DNA of 52,580 nucleotides from Deltaproteobacteria bacterium (GTDB lineage: Bacteria; Desulfobacterota; DSM-4660; Desulfatiglandales; HGW-15). Position numbers and translations under genes: made by a program. Location: positions 1-52,580 of the forward strand of contig JAFGGA010000051.1 of the NCBI GenBank assembly GCA_016930835.1, given 5' to 3'. Shown piece after piece: positions 8,513 through 18,753 of this stretch; position 1 is the first letter of the stretch; the number at the start of each line of letters is the position of its first letter. The notes under the pieces are model-generated. The model saw only the letters and a list, made by a program, of their open reading frames with translations, searched no databases and was not told the origin of the DNA.

Positions 8513-11500
8513 TCAATCATTTTTTTTATCCAAGACCTTTCGGATGGTCTCGGCTATTTCTCTCATTTCAAAGGGTTTCATGGCAAGCGCTCGAATCCCT
8601 AATGACCGGGCCTGATCTTCCGAGATCATGGCACTGTGACCCGTGCATAGGATGATGGGTATATCCGGTCGTATCCGAATTAATTCTTTGGCCAGTTCCG
8701 ATCCGGGTATCTTGGGCATGGTTTGATCCGTAATGACCAGGTCAAAACCTTCCGGCTGGGACCTGAAGATATCGAGTCCTTTCATGCTATCGGAGGTGGT
8801 CACCGTCTGATAACCAAGCTTTTCAAGGACTCCACGCTCCACGTCTATGAGATCATCTTCATCATCAATAAGAAGAATACGCTCTTTTCCTTTGGGTATG
8901 GGGCCTATTTTTTCGACCATCTTTTTACCCTCTTTTTCAAGCCTAGGGAAAAAGATGGAAAAAGTCGTCCCTTTTCCCTCCTCACTTTCAGCGGTAATGG
9001 CGCCTCCCAGATTTTTAACAATCCCGTAAACCACGGAGAGCCCCAGGCCGGTCCCTTCACCCCGTTCCTTTGTCGTAAAAAAAGGATCAAAGATTCGTCT
9101 CAAGGTCACGGGGTCCATTCCATTACCGGTGTCACTAACGACCAGTTTCAGATACGGCCCCTGATGCAAGTCGGGATGGAATGATGATGTCTCCGAACCA
9201 ATATCCTCAGGACTTAGAGTTACATTAAGCACGCCCCCTTTCGCCTTCATGGCATGACCCGCATTTGAGCAAAGATTCATTATCACTTGATGGATCTGGG
9301 TTACATCAGCCATGACCAGATCCGACTTTGAATTGAGCTTTTTTCGGATCTCAATGGTCGTGGGCAATGACGATCGCAGCAATCTAAGGGCCTCTTCGAT
9401 GATGATACCAATATGCAAAGGTTTAAGCTCCAACTCGCCCCGTCGGCTGAAGGTCAGTATCTGTTTGACCAAATCCGCGGCTCGTTTAGAGGCCTTTAAG
9501 ACCTCCTCCATACGACCGGTTCCTTCTATGGATCTTCTCTCATAGATCGCCAACTCCGTATTCAGGATAATGGACTGCAGGATATTATTAAAATCATGGG
9601 CGATGCCCCCGGCCAAGGTCCCTATGGCCTCCATTTTTTGGGCCTGTTGCAGTTGTGCTTCAACCCGTATCTTCTCCCTTTCGACCTTTTTTCTTTCTAG
9701 CTCCGCTGAAACCCTTGCGGCCAGGATCTTCATGACATCCTCGGCCCTTTCAGGCAGGCTTAATTTTTTTCGAGATACGGCACCCAGCACCCCTATTTTA
9801 TTACCGGCGCCATCAATCAGTGATGTCCCGACATATCCCATAGCGCCCATTTCCGGCAAACGCTGATCATCAGGGAATCGGCCTTGAATGCCCTCAGGAT
9901 AGAATCGAAATCCATTAAGGAAAACCCCGTGACATGGTGTACCGGTCAATTTAAATGAAGAAGCGGGTGATATATGACCATCCACAATCACTGCAACCGG
10001 ATGACAAACCATGTCATTATCTATCTCCACAATAAAGGCTATTTCACAATTCAGCCAATTGCAGGTCTCATGCAGAATTTTATTAAAAAAACCTTGTCCG
10101 ATAATCCCCACCGTGCTTTCAAGAATGGCCTGGAAGGCCTTTTCCGATTCTTTCCGATCAGTGATGTCCTTGGCAATCCCCACGATCCGATCGACTCCCC
10201 CAGCCTCATTGGATATGGCGAAACCTCGGGCTAGAATCCATCGGATAGACCCATCAGGTCGAGTGATCCGATACTCAGGGAAGGCAATCTCGGACAGATC
10301 TTTATTCATTTTTTTCTTCAAATAACCGGTGACGAGATCTCGATCCTCAACAACCACGGCATCAAGCCAAGATTGAGGGTTCTTATATAGACTTTCGCAC
10401 GTTCGTCCCCATACATTTTCATACGCGGGGCTGATGTAATGGATGCGAAGCCAATCCGGAGAGACCACCCAAAAGACCTCCTGTATATTTTCGGCTAGTT
10501 GACGAAATCTTTTTTCGCTTTCTTGAAGAGCGGTTTCGGCCTTTTTGCGGTCCGTGATATCGAGGCTGATGGTTTGTATAAACTGTTTCCCATGAATACA
10601 GATGGGTACCGCACTGACCAGAATATGCCTGGCATCATCGTTCTTGGTACGGTGTTTTTCCTCGAATGTGAGAGATCCTTTTTCCAGGATCATCCGCATG
10701 CGGTCTTGAACAGCTTCAGGACCGTCCTCATATTGAATATCAGTAATTGTTAAATTTTTACACTCTTCATAAGTATATCCTAAACGCTCATATAAATTTC
10801 TATTAAAGGCTTCTCGCCTGCCCGTATTCGGGTCCACCAGGGCTATCCCAAACCCGGCGTGTTCAAAAAGCATACGGTACATCTCCTCGCTTTCCCGCAA
10901 CTTCTGCTCATACTGTTTCCGCTCGGTTTCATCGCTATAGATGGCCACGATCTCTCCTGACGGCAGTTTATGCACAAAATTATCACGCCACCCGCTGATC
11001 CGATCGTCTTGGTACATGGCCACCGGAAAATGTTCAGGGTTTCCGGTTTTCCAGACCCGTTGGAATACATCAAAAAGGCCAAACGATTTTACACCAGGAA
11101 AGACATCCGTCACCCTTTTCCCGATAATGTCGTCTCTATGCACTCGCTCAATGCTTTCTCCTGCCCGATTGAAATCCACCAGGATAAAACCCTCGCCATC
11201 ATCAACGGCCAGATAGACCGCCACGGCATTGATGGTGTTTTCAAATATCCCTTTATATCTGGCCTCGCAGACTTTCAAGGCACGGGTCCTTTCCCTGATA
11301 AGGTCTTCTAGCAAATCCTTCTCCCTCCTCAACAAGTCTTCCGATTCCTTGATTCTGAGCATGGCGAAGACCTGGGTAATCAACTCCGTCTTGTTAATGG
11401 GTTTTCTTAAAAATGCGTCCGCGCCGAATCCAGTCTGTTCCAAGGGGTTATTTTCGTCCGCTTCTCTGTCCATCAAGAGAACCACGGGAATATATCGTAA

Positions 11501-11719
11501 TGCTTCTTCGGTTTTTATTTGTTTGCAGATTTCAAATCCATCCATCCCATGGACGCTGGTATCCACCAGGATCACATCAGGGTGCTCCGACACGGCCTTT
11601 TCCATGCCTTCAGGACCGGATGAAGCGGTGATCAATCGGCATTGCGGGATGATGTCCTTAAGGAGGGTTGAAAAAATATCCAATGTATCAAGATTATGAA
11701 TAATCAATATCTTGGCCAT
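8513..11719 (-). CDS. Hybrid sensor histidine kinase with two receiver domains, PAS and GAF domains
   Basis: A 1068-residue cytoplasmic signalling protein without membrane segments. Apparent order: receiver (1-120), coiled linker, three PAS/PAC units (about 150-270, 280-395, 400-520), a GAF-like domain (about 525-680), HisKA with the phosphoacceptor in GGIAHDFNNIL (His708), HATPase with DTGNGM and GEGTGLGLSVVYG, and a C-terminal receiver (about 945-1068) with a full acidic pocket (IDDEDD). The N-terminal receiver keeps the phosphorylatable Asp53 and Lys106 but has HN where the metal-binding acidic pair should be (ILIIHNLD), so it may be poorly phosphorylated. The gene stands alone with no output regulator beside it; its signal and target are unknown. 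Confidence 0.9.
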   Translation of the reverse strand: MAKILIIHNLDTLDIFSTLLKDIIPQCRLITASSGPEGMEKAVSEHPDVILVDTSVHGMDGFEICKQIKTEEALRYIPVVLLMDREADENNPLEQTGFGADAFLRKPINKTELITQVFAMLRIKESEDLLRREKDLLEDLIRERTRALKVCEARYKGIFENTINAVAVYLAVDDGEGFILVDFNRAGESIERVHRDDIIGKRVTDVFPGVKSFGLFDVFQRVWKTGNPEHFPVAMYQDDRISGWRDNFVHKLPSGEIVAIYSDETERKQYEQKLRESEEMYRMLFEHAGFGIALVDPNTGRREAFNRNLYERLGYTYEECKNLTITDIQYEDGPEAVQDRMRMILEKGSLTFEEKHRTKNDDARHILVSAVPICIHGKQFIQTISLDITDRKKAETALQESEKRFRQLAENIQEVFWVVSPDWLRIHYISPAYENVWGRTCESLYKNPQSWLDAVVVEDRDLVTGYLKKKMNKDLSEIAFPEYRITRPDGSIRWILARGFAISNEAGGVDRIVGIAKDITDRKESEKAFQAILESTVGIIGQGFFNKILHETCNWLNCEIAFIVEIDNDMVCHPVAVIVDGHISPASSFKLTGTPCHGVFLNGFRFYPEGIQGRFPDDQRLPEMGAMGYVGTSLIDGAGNKIGVLGAVSRKKLSLPERAEDVMKILAARVSAELERKKVEREKIRVEAQLQQAQKMEAIGTLAGGIAHDFNNILQSIILNTELAIYERRSIEGTGRMEEVLKASKRAADLVKQILTFSRRGELELKPLHIGIIIEEALRLLRSSLPTTIEIRKKLNSKSDLVMADVTQIHQVIMNLCSNAGHAMKAKGGVLNVTLSPEDIGSETSSFHPDLHQGPYLKLVVSDTGNGMDPVTLRRIFDPFFTTKERGEGTGLGLSVVYGIVKNLGGAITAESEEGKGTTFSIFFPRLEKEGKKMVEKIGPIPKGKERILLIDDEDDLIDVERGVLEKLGYQTVTTSDSMKGLDIFRSQPEGFDLVITDQTMPKIPGSELAKELIRIRPDIPIILCTGHSAMISEDQARSLGIRALAMKPFEMREIAETIRKVLDKKND

Positions 11720-12294
11720 ACCTGAGCCTCGATTCCTTATTCGATGGGATGGATGTGTTTGATAACGAGATTGTAGTTTTTTTCAAACAACATGTCAAAA
11801 ATGCGGCCTAGTAGGTATGCCAGCCAGAAGGATTAAGGAGATTCAATAACCTGAAGCGCTCTGTCATGTATTCCCTTGGCCGGTAGAATGGAGACATTAT
11901 AACATAATTGATTCCATATGTTGAAGAAATTATTTTCTTGCGATCTTGACCGGCTAATCAAGAGGTGACAGTGATTTTATCCAGCGAATCGTTGAGGGCC
12001 TCATAAGGACCAGCACCACCACCGCATCAAAACGATCCTCACTTGTCTTTTCAAGTTGTAAAAAAAACCGACACATCCATCCGCCCCCATTAAGACCCAT
12101 AAAATGATAACAGCTTTATATTATAGCATAAATAGCCCCCTTAAAATTATGGGATGGAATGATTTTATGGTATATTTTTTGCTCCGATTCACATTGGAGC
12201 CGAGTATGATTAAACCGGTCTTTTGATTGGGTACCCATTTATGGAAATAAAATCTCAATAAAACCACTGTGTCCTGATTGATCAAAATCGATGA
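11720..12294. other. Gene-poor gap upstream of the hybrid kinase
   Basis: No intact gene was seen. On the minus strand, 12060-11958 reads in two frames fragments such as EKTSEDRFDAVVV and GPYEALNDSLDKITVTS before a stop codon. They look like the frameshifted tail of a lost gene that I do not recognise. The rest is AT-rich with many stop codons in all frames. Confidence 0.3.
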
Positions 12295-12689
12295 AACAGG
12301 TGTGTTCTTTACATGAAGGCATGCCCAACAGAGGCTATCCGCATTCGGGACGGGTTGGCTCATATTGAAGGTGAATGTGTCTGGATCTGCCCAAAAAGGG
12401 CCATAAAGGCCATTATCATAGGGGAAAAGACTGCCGATCCAGATCGTTATGCCATGATCAGTTCATCGCCGGCATGTTATGCCCAATTTGGTAGGGGTAT
12501 TTCTCTCAACCCGGTCCTTTTGGCATGAAAAAGATTTCTGGACATGTCTATGATTAAGGCGTTATGGACGAGATATTCAATGTGGTGACGGAACGTTATC
12601 TTGAAGAAAACCGAATGTTAGATGATCCTGTTTTCCCCTAGGTATCTACCGCTTGCCCGGTAGTGAAATCACGTATTTTATCATTTTAA
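12295..12689 (+). pseudogene. Decayed 4Fe-4S/[FeFe]-hydrogenase-like domain protein
   Basis: Frame one reads NRCVLYMKACPTEAIRIRDG, then CPKRAIKAIIIGEKTADPDRY and AQFGRGIS, closely resembling proteins that fuse ferredoxin 4Fe-4S motifs to a hydrogenase large-subunit-like domain. After a frameshift near 12522 the next frame reads KKISGHVYD, a TAA, GVMDEIFNVVTERYLEENRM, and then a TAG before VSTACPVV. The ferredoxin motif has lost cysteines: Tyr sits where the second Cys is expected, and the second cluster motif is shortened by deletion. The frameshift, two in-frame stops, missing N-terminus and missing C-terminal half show that this is a relic. Family members often take part in signalling beside SpoIIE-type phosphatases; none is found here. 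Confidence 0.8.
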
Positions 12690-13518
12690 AGAAAATGCCG
12701 ATAAGAAGTCAACCTAACAAGAGAGGCGGGGATTTCTCATGGGCCATGAAAATGAGCAAAAAACAGAGATGAAGTCAAATTTTTCGGTATATATACTTGC
12801 CTTTTTTGAAAAATTGTGGGATAGACGGATGGCCTTGATCTTGTAAAAGATTACAAAAGGAGATGGATATCAAGTTTGAAATATTTACCAGCTAAAAGCC
12901 TTGAATGATTATAACCAGAAAGGCTTATTTTTTATGTTTTTTGGCCGTAATAAGATTCGCAGATAAGAGTTTGCTTCGCATCCCATTGCGAAGAAAAAGA
13001 ATTATCCGATAATCCTAAAAGGTTACATCATCTATCTGACAATGAAAGGGAAACATATCCATTAGTTTTTGTAAGAGCCCAATCTAAAATGTTCCACTTT
13101 ATCCTGTGCCTGAGAACCGCTCTTTTTAGATATGGGGTGCAATACAGGCTTAGGCATGAGGGGCAAAGAACGTCGCATGATCGGCTCTAAGAGTTTTGAT
13201 GATATCCTTTTTCATAACAGATAAAGCGATGAAGCCCATAATAGCTGAAGATACTCATTTTTTTCATCCAGAGGCACAAACCTCCACGATATCGTTATTT
13301 CGTTTTCATCCGATATCCCCTCCAATGAAGATGATCTTCATCAAGTATCTCCTTAAAAAGGCAATATTCATTGTTAAATTATTTTCAGGTGTATTTCGTC
13401 TGCAAGACGTTTTATGTACATCTGCTATTCCAAGCCCTATGGGATGGAAGCAAACCTTAACCCATAACCTAATGTCAATATATGACAGAATAATCTACTC
13501 ACTGAAAGGAGTTTAGAC
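12690..13518. other. 829-base gene-poor region upstream of acs
   Basis: AT-rich, with no supported gene. A minus-strand stretch near 13240-13130 reads ALSVMKKDIIKTLRADHATF but is bounded by stop codons and was not recognised. A perfect palindrome TTGTAA-AAGA-TTACAA lies at 12841-12856. The promoter of acs must lie in the right-hand part, but no convincing -35/-10 or sigma-54 pair was found. Confidence 0.4.
13473..13487. promoter_or_regulatory. Palindrome upstream of acs
   Basis: TGTCA-ATATA-TGACA is a perfect inverted repeat 31 bases before the acs start codon and about 18 bases before its Shine-Dalgarno sequence (AAAGGAG). The position suits an operator, but no regulator can be assigned. 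Confidence 0.35.
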
Positions 13519-15492
13519 ATGGCACAGGAAAAACAAGTTGAATCGGTTTATATGGAAAAAAGGGTGTTTGAACCGCCAAAAGAGTTTGTTGAAAAGGCTC
13601 TTCTTAAAAACATGAAAGAATACGAGACGCTGTGGAAGCGCTCTATTGATGATCCCCAGGGATTTTGGGGTGAGATGGCCGAGAAACACCTCGATTGGTT
13701 CAAAAAGTGGGACGGCCCGGTTGAAGAATACAGTTTTAAGGATGATATTTTCATTCGATATTTTGCCGGGGGGAAACTCAATGTGACCTATAATTGTCTG
13801 GACCGCCATTTAACAACCTGGCGGAAGAACAAGGCTGCCCTCATTTTCCAGGGTGAGCCTCTGGAGGAATCAAAGACATACACCTATCAACAACTGCACC
13901 GGGAAGTGTGTAAGTTCGCCAATGTATTAAAAAAATTAGGGGTCAAGAAAGGCGATCGTGTCGCCATCTATCTCCCCATGATCATGGAACTTGCCGTGGC
14001 CATGCTGGCTTGTGCCAGAATCGGCGCCGTACATAGCATTGTTTTCGGCGGATTTAGCGCAGACGCCCTGAAAGACAGGATTCAGGACTGCAAGGCCGAG
14101 ACATTGATTACGTGTAACTGGGGATACCGATCCGGCAGGGTCTTGTCGAGCAAGGCAAATGCCGATGCTGCCCTACAAAAATGCCCGAGTGTCAAGCAAT
14201 GTGTTGTGGTCAATCGGATCGACAAAGAAACAGACATGAAAGAAGGACGAGATTACTGGTGGCACGAACTCATGGCCGATGCATCACCTGTTTGTGAGCC
14301 TGAAGAAATGGATGCCGAGGATCCCCTGTTTATTCTTTATACAAGCGGTAGCACGGGTAAGCCCAAAGGTGTGCTTCACACCACGGCTGGTTATCTCCTT
14401 TACACCACCATGACCATGAAATACGTATTTGACCTGCGGGATGATGACATGTACTGGTGCACGGCGGACATCGGATGGGTCACCGGACATAGCTATATTG
14501 TTTATGGTCCTTTGGCGGCGGGGGCGACCTCATTGATCTTTGAAGGTGTACCCAATTACCCCGAACCCGACCGTTTCTGGGAAGTGGTGGAAAAATACGG
14601 CGTCAATATATTTTATACCGCACCTACGGCTATTCGTGCCATTATGAAAAACGGCGATGACTGGCCAAATAAACGTGATCTGAGCAGCCTTCGTCTTTTG
14701 GGTAGTGTGGGCGAGCCCATTAACCCGGAGGCATGGATCTGGTATTATCAGGTGATCGGAAAAGAGCGTTGCCCCATTACCGACACATGGTGGCAGACGG
14801 AGACAGGTGGTCATCTAATCGCCGGGATTCCCGGCGCCATGCCCATGAAACCCGGTTCGGCCGCGCGTCCGTTCTTTGGAGTGGACCCTGTGATCCTACG
14901 ACAAGACGGTTCGGAAACGGACGTCAATGAAGGCGGGCATCTTTATATCAGAAAACCATGGCCCGGTTTCATGCGAACCGTATATGGTGATCCGGCTCGA
15001 TTCAAGGAACAATATTTTGTCCAGACCCCGGGCTATTATTTTACCGGCGATGGGGCCAGGAGGGATGAGGACGGCTATTACTTCCTGATGGGCCGCGTGG
15101 ATGACGTCATCAACGTCTCCGGTCACCGAATGGGGACCGCGGAGGTTGAGAGCGCCCTGGTGGCCCATGAAGCCGTAGCCGAATCCGCTGTTGTTGGATT
15201 CCCGCATGACATCAAAGGTCAGGGGATCTACGCCTTTGTGACCTTAAAGGTGGGTTATACGCCTTCGGACGAATTGAAGAAAAATCTTGTTCAGCATGTG
15301 AGAAAGGAGATCGGTCCCATTGCGTCTCCGGACAAGCTTCATTTCGCGGATGCCCTTCCAAAGACGAGAAGCGGAAAGATTATGCGACGAATCTTGCGAA
15401 AAATCGCCGAAGGCCAGATCGATCAGCTCGGGGACACATCAACCCTTGCAGAACCCGATGTAGTGGATAAGCTGGTAGCCGGGCGACAATAA
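13519..15492 (+). CDS. acsA: Acetyl-CoA synthetase, AMP-forming
   Basis: A 657-residue acetate-CoA ligase that makes acetyl-CoA from acetate, ATP and CoA through acetyl-AMP. Visible features are the P-loop [12 protein letters not shown], the acetate-pocket and adenylate region [12 protein letters not shown], the hinge motif [18 protein letters not shown], and the C-terminal [11 protein letters not shown]. In that last motif Lys620 is the catalytic lysine that acetylation regulates in this family. Length matches the family. The ATG is preceded by AAAGGAG. It is followed by an OFA-family transporter, suggesting uptake of acetate or a related acid and its activation. A long hairpin between the two may set relative expression. 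Confidence 0.95.
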   Translation: MAQEKQVESVYMEKRVFEPPKEFVEKALLKNMKEYETLWKRSIDDPQGFWGEMAEKHLDWFKKWDGPVEEYSFKDDIFIRYFAGGKLNVTYNCLDRHLTTWRKNKAALIFQGEPLEESKTYTYQQLHREVCKFANVLKKLGVKKGDRVAIYLPMIMELAVAMLACARIGAVHSIVFGGFSADALKDRIQDCKAETLITCNWGYRSGRVLSSKANADAALQKCPSVKQCVVVNRIDKETDMKEGRDYWWHELMADASPVCEPEEMDAEDPLFILYTSGSTGKPKGVLHTTAGYLLYTTMTMKYVFDLRDDDMYWCTADIGWVTGHSYIVYGPLAAGATSLIFEGVPNYPEPDRFWEVVEKYGVNIFYTAPTAIRAIMKNGDDWPNKRDLSSLRLLGSVGEPINPEAWIWYYQVIGKERCPITDTWWQTETGGHLIAGIPGAMPMKPGSAARPFFGVDPVILRQDGSETDVNEGGHLYIRKPWPGFMRTVYGDPARFKEQYFVQTPGYYFTGDGARRDEDGYYFLMGRVDDVINVSGHRMGTAEVESALVAHEAVAESAVVGFPHDIKGQGIYAFVTLKVGYTPSDELKKNLVQHVRKEIGPIASPDKLHFADALPKTRSGKIMRRILRKIAEGQIDQLGDTSTLAEPDVVDKLVAGRQ

Positions 15493-15519
15493 TCTTTCAA
15501 ATAACTTTCTTTTTTTGGG

Positions 15520-15568
15520 TCGGGGTATCCCCATGGACCATCAGTCCACGGTATGGAGGATACCCCGA
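15520..15568 (+). terminator. Long hairpin between acs and the MFS gene
   Basis: TCGGGGTATCC (15520-15530) pairs perfectly with GGATACCCCGA (15558-15568), and an inner stem TGGAC/GTCCA (15534-15538, 15544-15548) extends it. The following sequence TCTTATTTAG is only partly T-rich. It may be a terminator, an attenuator or a stabilising 3' structure. It lies just upstream of the Shine-Dalgarno sequence of the next gene. Confidence 0.5.
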
Positions 15569-15591
15569 TCTTATTTAGACAAGGAGGAGGA

Positions 15592-16896
15592 ATGATGTCA
15601 CAACAGATCAAAAACAAGGGCTGGATGGTGACCTTCAGCGGGATGGGAATCAATCTGGCCCTTGGTATATTATATACTTGGAGTATTTTTAAAGGGGCCA
15701 TCAAACAATCCATAGAAGCAGGGGGAGAAGGTGCCTTTAATTGGAATCTCGCATCCCTGAATGATCCCTACGCCGTTTGCTGTATTGTCTTTGCCTTTGC
15801 CATGATCTTGGCAGGAAAGTGTCAGGACAAATTCGGCCCCAGGATTACGGCCTTTATGGGTGGACTCCTGGTGAGCATCGGCTTTATCTGGATTTCCACG
15901 ACCACCAGTTACGCGGCTTGGATCTTCGGTTTCGGTGTGCTGGCGGGGACGGGTATCGGATTCGGCTATTCCGCGGCCACACCCCCGGCCCTTAAGTGGT
16001 TCCCCCCGGCCAAGACAGGGCTTATCGCGGGACTGGTGGTCTCCGGTTTCGGCCTGGCTTCTGTTTATATTGCGCCTCTATCCCAATTCCTATTAGGGAT
16101 CTGGGGTCTCCAGAAGGCCATGTTGTTTTTCGGTATTGCCTTTTTAGCGGTTGTGTGTGGCCTTTCCATGATGTTGGTCAATCCGCCCGTGGGATATAAG
16201 CCCGTGGCGGAATCAGCGGGCCGGGTCGGCGCGACGGCCAGCCTACCACAAAAGGACGCTGGCCCGTCTGAAATGATGAAGGCCCCCACTTTTTATATTA
16301 TTTGGTTTATCTATTTTATTGGTGCCGGGGCCGGGCTCATGGTCATCGGCAGCGTGGCCGGCATGGCGAAACAGAGCATGGGAGAAATGGCTTTTCTGGC
16401 TGTGGCCATTATGGCCATCGGCAATGCAGGTGGACGCATTATCGCGGGAATCCTATCTGATAAGATCGGCAGGCGCGCCACACTGGCGATTATGCTGACC
16501 TTCCAGATGTTACTAATGCTGGCGGCTATTCCCATGGTGGGGGCAACCCACTCCAATGCCGTTTTGCTGGTGATACTGGCGACCCTGATCGGGTTCAATT
16601 ACGGGACCAACCTTTCTCTCTTTCCTTCTTTAACCAAGGACAATTGGGGACTAAAGAACTTCGGCACCAATTATGGCATCGTTTTTACGGCCTGGGGTGT
16701 CGGCGGCTTCGTCATGGGGCGTTTATCCCAAATGCTTCAGGCAAGTTCCAACAGCTACACATCTTCATTTATTACGGCGGCGGTGCTTCTTGCCATCGGC
16801 GCGGTTCTGGCCTTAACGTTGAAAAGCGAGAAAAAAGAAGAAGCGGGTGAAAAATACCAAGGAACCCCTTTAATGGCCCAAGGCCCTTCCCGCTGA
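15592..16896 (+). CDS. MFS transporter, oxalate/formate antiporter (OFA) family
   Basis: A 434-residue major facilitator transporter with about 12 membrane helices. The opening KGWMVTFSGMGINLALGILY and the segment GFGYSAATPPALKWFPPAKT are typical of the OFA family, which moves small carboxylates such as oxalate, formate, lactate or acetate. The MFS loop motif appears as GRIIAGILSDKIGRRAT in the second half. The frame is open from 15553, but AAGGAGGAGG immediately before the ATG pair at 15592/15595 fixes the start. Its position after acs suggests a monocarboxylate substrate, perhaps acetate; this is inference. Confidence 0.85.
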   Translation: MMSQQIKNKGWMVTFSGMGINLALGILYTWSIFKGAIKQSIEAGGEGAFNWNLASLNDPYAVCCIVFAFAMILAGKCQDKFGPRITAFMGGLLVSIGFIWISTTTSYAAWIFGFGVLAGTGIGFGYSAATPPALKWFPPAKTGLIAGLVVSGFGLASVYIAPLSQFLLGIWGLQKAMLFFGIAFLAVVCGLSMMLVNPPVGYKPVAESAGRVGATASLPQKDAGPSEMMKAPTFYIIWFIYFIGAGAGLMVIGSVAGMAKQSMGEMAFLAVAIMAIGNAGGRIIAGILSDKIGRRATLAIMLTFQMLLMLAAIPMVGATHSNAVLLVILATLIGFNYGTNLSLFPSLTKDNWGLKNFGTNYGIVFTAWGVGGFVMGRLSQMLQASSNSYTSSFITAAVLLAIGAVLALTLKSEKKEEAGEKYQGTPLMAQGPSR

Positions 16897-16926
16897 TTTT
16901 TTCCTTTCACCTCCAACCAACCTTCC

Positions 16927-16952
16927 TGACCGGTTTTGGTGAAAACCGGTCA
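16927..16952. terminator. Perfect hairpin after the MFS gene
   Basis: TGACCGGTTTT (16927-16937) and AAAACCGGTCA (16942-16952) form a perfect 11-bp stem with a GGTG loop. No T tract follows on the plus strand and a Shine-Dalgarno sequence comes next. It may be a weak terminator or a translation-control structure for the downstream gene. Confidence 0.45.
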
Positions 16953-16974
16953 GGAGAGGGAGGAGGAATACACC

Positions 16975-18651
16975 ATGCTCTCCATCCTGTTTCAATCCTT
17001 TGGCGGTTTGGGGCTGTTTCTTTTCGGCATGAAGATCATGTCGGAAGGGCTTCAAAAGGTGGCCGGCAAAAAAATGCGGCGGGTACTGGGTCTGGTCTCC
17101 AATAATCGCTTTGTGGGTTGCGGTGTGGGCGCCTTGGTCACCAGTGTTATACAAAGTTCCAGTGCCACAACGGTCATGCTGGTGAGCTTTGTGGACGCCG
17201 GATTAATGACCTTTAAACAGGCTGTGGGCGTTGTTCTCGGGGCCAATATCGGGACCACCATAACCGCCCAATTGATCGCCTTCAATATCACGGCATACGC
17301 CCTTCCCGCCGTCGCCGTGGGGGTTTTCCTCAAATTCTTTTTAGGGCATCGAAGGTGGGTTTATATTGGAGATATCCTGCTCGGCTTTGGGCTGGTCTTT
17401 TACGGCCTGGCCACGATGAAGGCAGGCTTTGCGCCTTTAAAAGAGAGTGCATCGTTTGTTTCATTTATCACGAGGTTTCAGGCAGATTCTTTATGTGGAG
17501 TCACGCTGAGTGTGATCGCCGGAACGATTTTCACCATGATTTTGCAGAGTTCAAGCGCCACGGTCGGCGTGACCATGGCCTTGGCCATGCAAGGGCTTTT
17601 GACCTTTGAAACCAGCGTTGCATTGATATTAGGGGATAATATCGGCACAACCATCACGGCGGAGCTCTCCAGTATCGGCTCTAATATCAATGCCCATCGC
17701 ACGGCCCGGGCCCATACATTGTTTAATGTTATCGGTGTATTCATGATTATCCTTTTTTTCCCGATCTTTTTAACTCTCGTCTCTTTTGTCACCCACACCG
17801 TGATGCAATTCGGACCCCCAGATTTGGTAATCCAGGGGGAAAGACCCAACGTAGCCCGATACATCGCCAATGCCCATACCTTTTTTAATGTAATCAATGC
17901 GGCCATTTTTCTTATGGCCATCCCAATCTTGATGAAGATAGCCACCTGGTTGACACCGGGTAAAGAGGAAAAACCCGAATTGGATGAACTTCACCACGTT
18001 AGATATATGGATGTCAAATTTGTGGAGACCCCTGCGGTGGCGTTGACACAAGCCAGGGCCGAGGTTTATCGAATGGGCGAAGCCGTTCAAGTGATGTTCG
18101 CTGATGTCATCCATTCCCTCAGGGAGCGGAAGGTCAAGGAATTATCCAAATGGCGAAAAAGGGAATATGCCCTGGACGTGCTTCAAAAGGAGATCACCCA
18201 ATTTCTTGTTCGAGTAACTCAAGAGGTCATCAGCCCAGAAGAATCCCGGGAGGTTCGATCCTTGATCCGGATGACCAACAACCTGGAGAGGGTCGGGGAT
18301 GCCGTGGAAGATGTGGCGGAGATGATCGAAAAGCTATTTGAGCGGAATTTGACCCTGTCCGAGGAGGCCATGAAGGATTATGAGGACATATCCAGTGAGG
18401 TGTCTCGGTTTTTATCACTGGTGGTCGATGCCATCAGGCATGATCATGAGGAATTGATGGCAAAGGCCCGAACATCAGAGGACATGATCAACCACATGGA
18501 AGAACAGATGAAAGGGAATCACCTGACCCGTTTACAGAGGGGGGTTTGCAGTATCGACCCGGGGATCATTTTTGTGAACATATTAACGGCTTTCGAAAAA
18601 ATGGGCGGATTTTGTTTTAATATCGCACAGGCGGTAGCCGGATTAAGATAA
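16975..18651 (+). CDS. Na+/phosphate cotransporter family protein with C-terminal PhoU-like domain
   Basis: A 558-residue membrane protein of the Na/Pi cotransporter (NptA/PNaS) family. The two inverted-repeat signatures are present: TSVIQSSSATTVML near residue 60 and ILQSSSATVGVTM near residue 190. About eight hydrophobic segments end near residue 330. Residues about 360-550 form a helical PhoU-like domain, as in bacterial YjbB/NptA relatives, which may control transport or export of phosphate. Start: the ATG at 16975 follows GGGAGGAGG; the frame extends to a TTG at 16936, which I reject. The physiological direction of phosphate movement cannot be read from sequence. Confidence 0.88.
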   Translation: MLSILFQSFGGLGLFLFGMKIMSEGLQKVAGKKMRRVLGLVSNNRFVGCGVGALVTSVIQSSSATTVMLVSFVDAGLMTFKQAVGVVLGANIGTTITAQLIAFNITAYALPAVAVGVFLKFFLGHRRWVYIGDILLGFGLVFYGLATMKAGFAPLKESASFVSFITRFQADSLCGVTLSVIAGTIFTMILQSSSATVGVTMALAMQGLLTFETSVALILGDNIGTTITAELSSIGSNINAHRTARAHTLFNVIGVFMIILFFPIFLTLVSFVTHTVMQFGPPDLVIQGERPNVARYIANAHTFFNVINAAIFLMAIPILMKIATWLTPGKEEKPELDELHHVRYMDVKFVETPAVALTQARAEVYRMGEAVQVMFADVIHSLRERKVKELSKWRKREYALDVLQKEITQFLVRVTQEVISPEESREVRSLIRMTNNLERVGDAVEDVAEMIEKLFERNLTLSEEAMKDYEDISSEVSRFLSLVVDAIRHDHEELMAKARTSEDMINHMEEQMKGNHLTRLQRGVCSIDPGIIFVNILTAFEKMGGFCFNIAQAVAGLR

Positions 18652-18753
18652 AGGCGCAAGGCATCAGGTACACTTAAAACAAAAAGTGCTTCAAAATGTT
18701 TTATTTGAGTATTTCAAGAACGACAAAAAAGGCATATCCATGAGGAGGAAACC

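Noticed and set aside
11800-11822. TGGCATACC...GGCC upstream of the hybrid kinase as a sigma-54 promoter
   Set aside because: The GC pair is not at the required 10-base distance from GG.
12739-12846. A 35-residue plus-strand frame (MGHENEQKTEMKS...)
   Set aside because: It has a weak GGCGGGG upstream, but lies in gene-poor decayed DNA and has no context or recognisable feature; too weak to call.
12841-12856. Palindrome TTGTAA-AAGA-TTACAA, similar to the activator site
   Set aside because: The half-sites are in the opposite orientation with a different spacer, and no sigma-54 promoter is nearby, so it is not counted as a third site.
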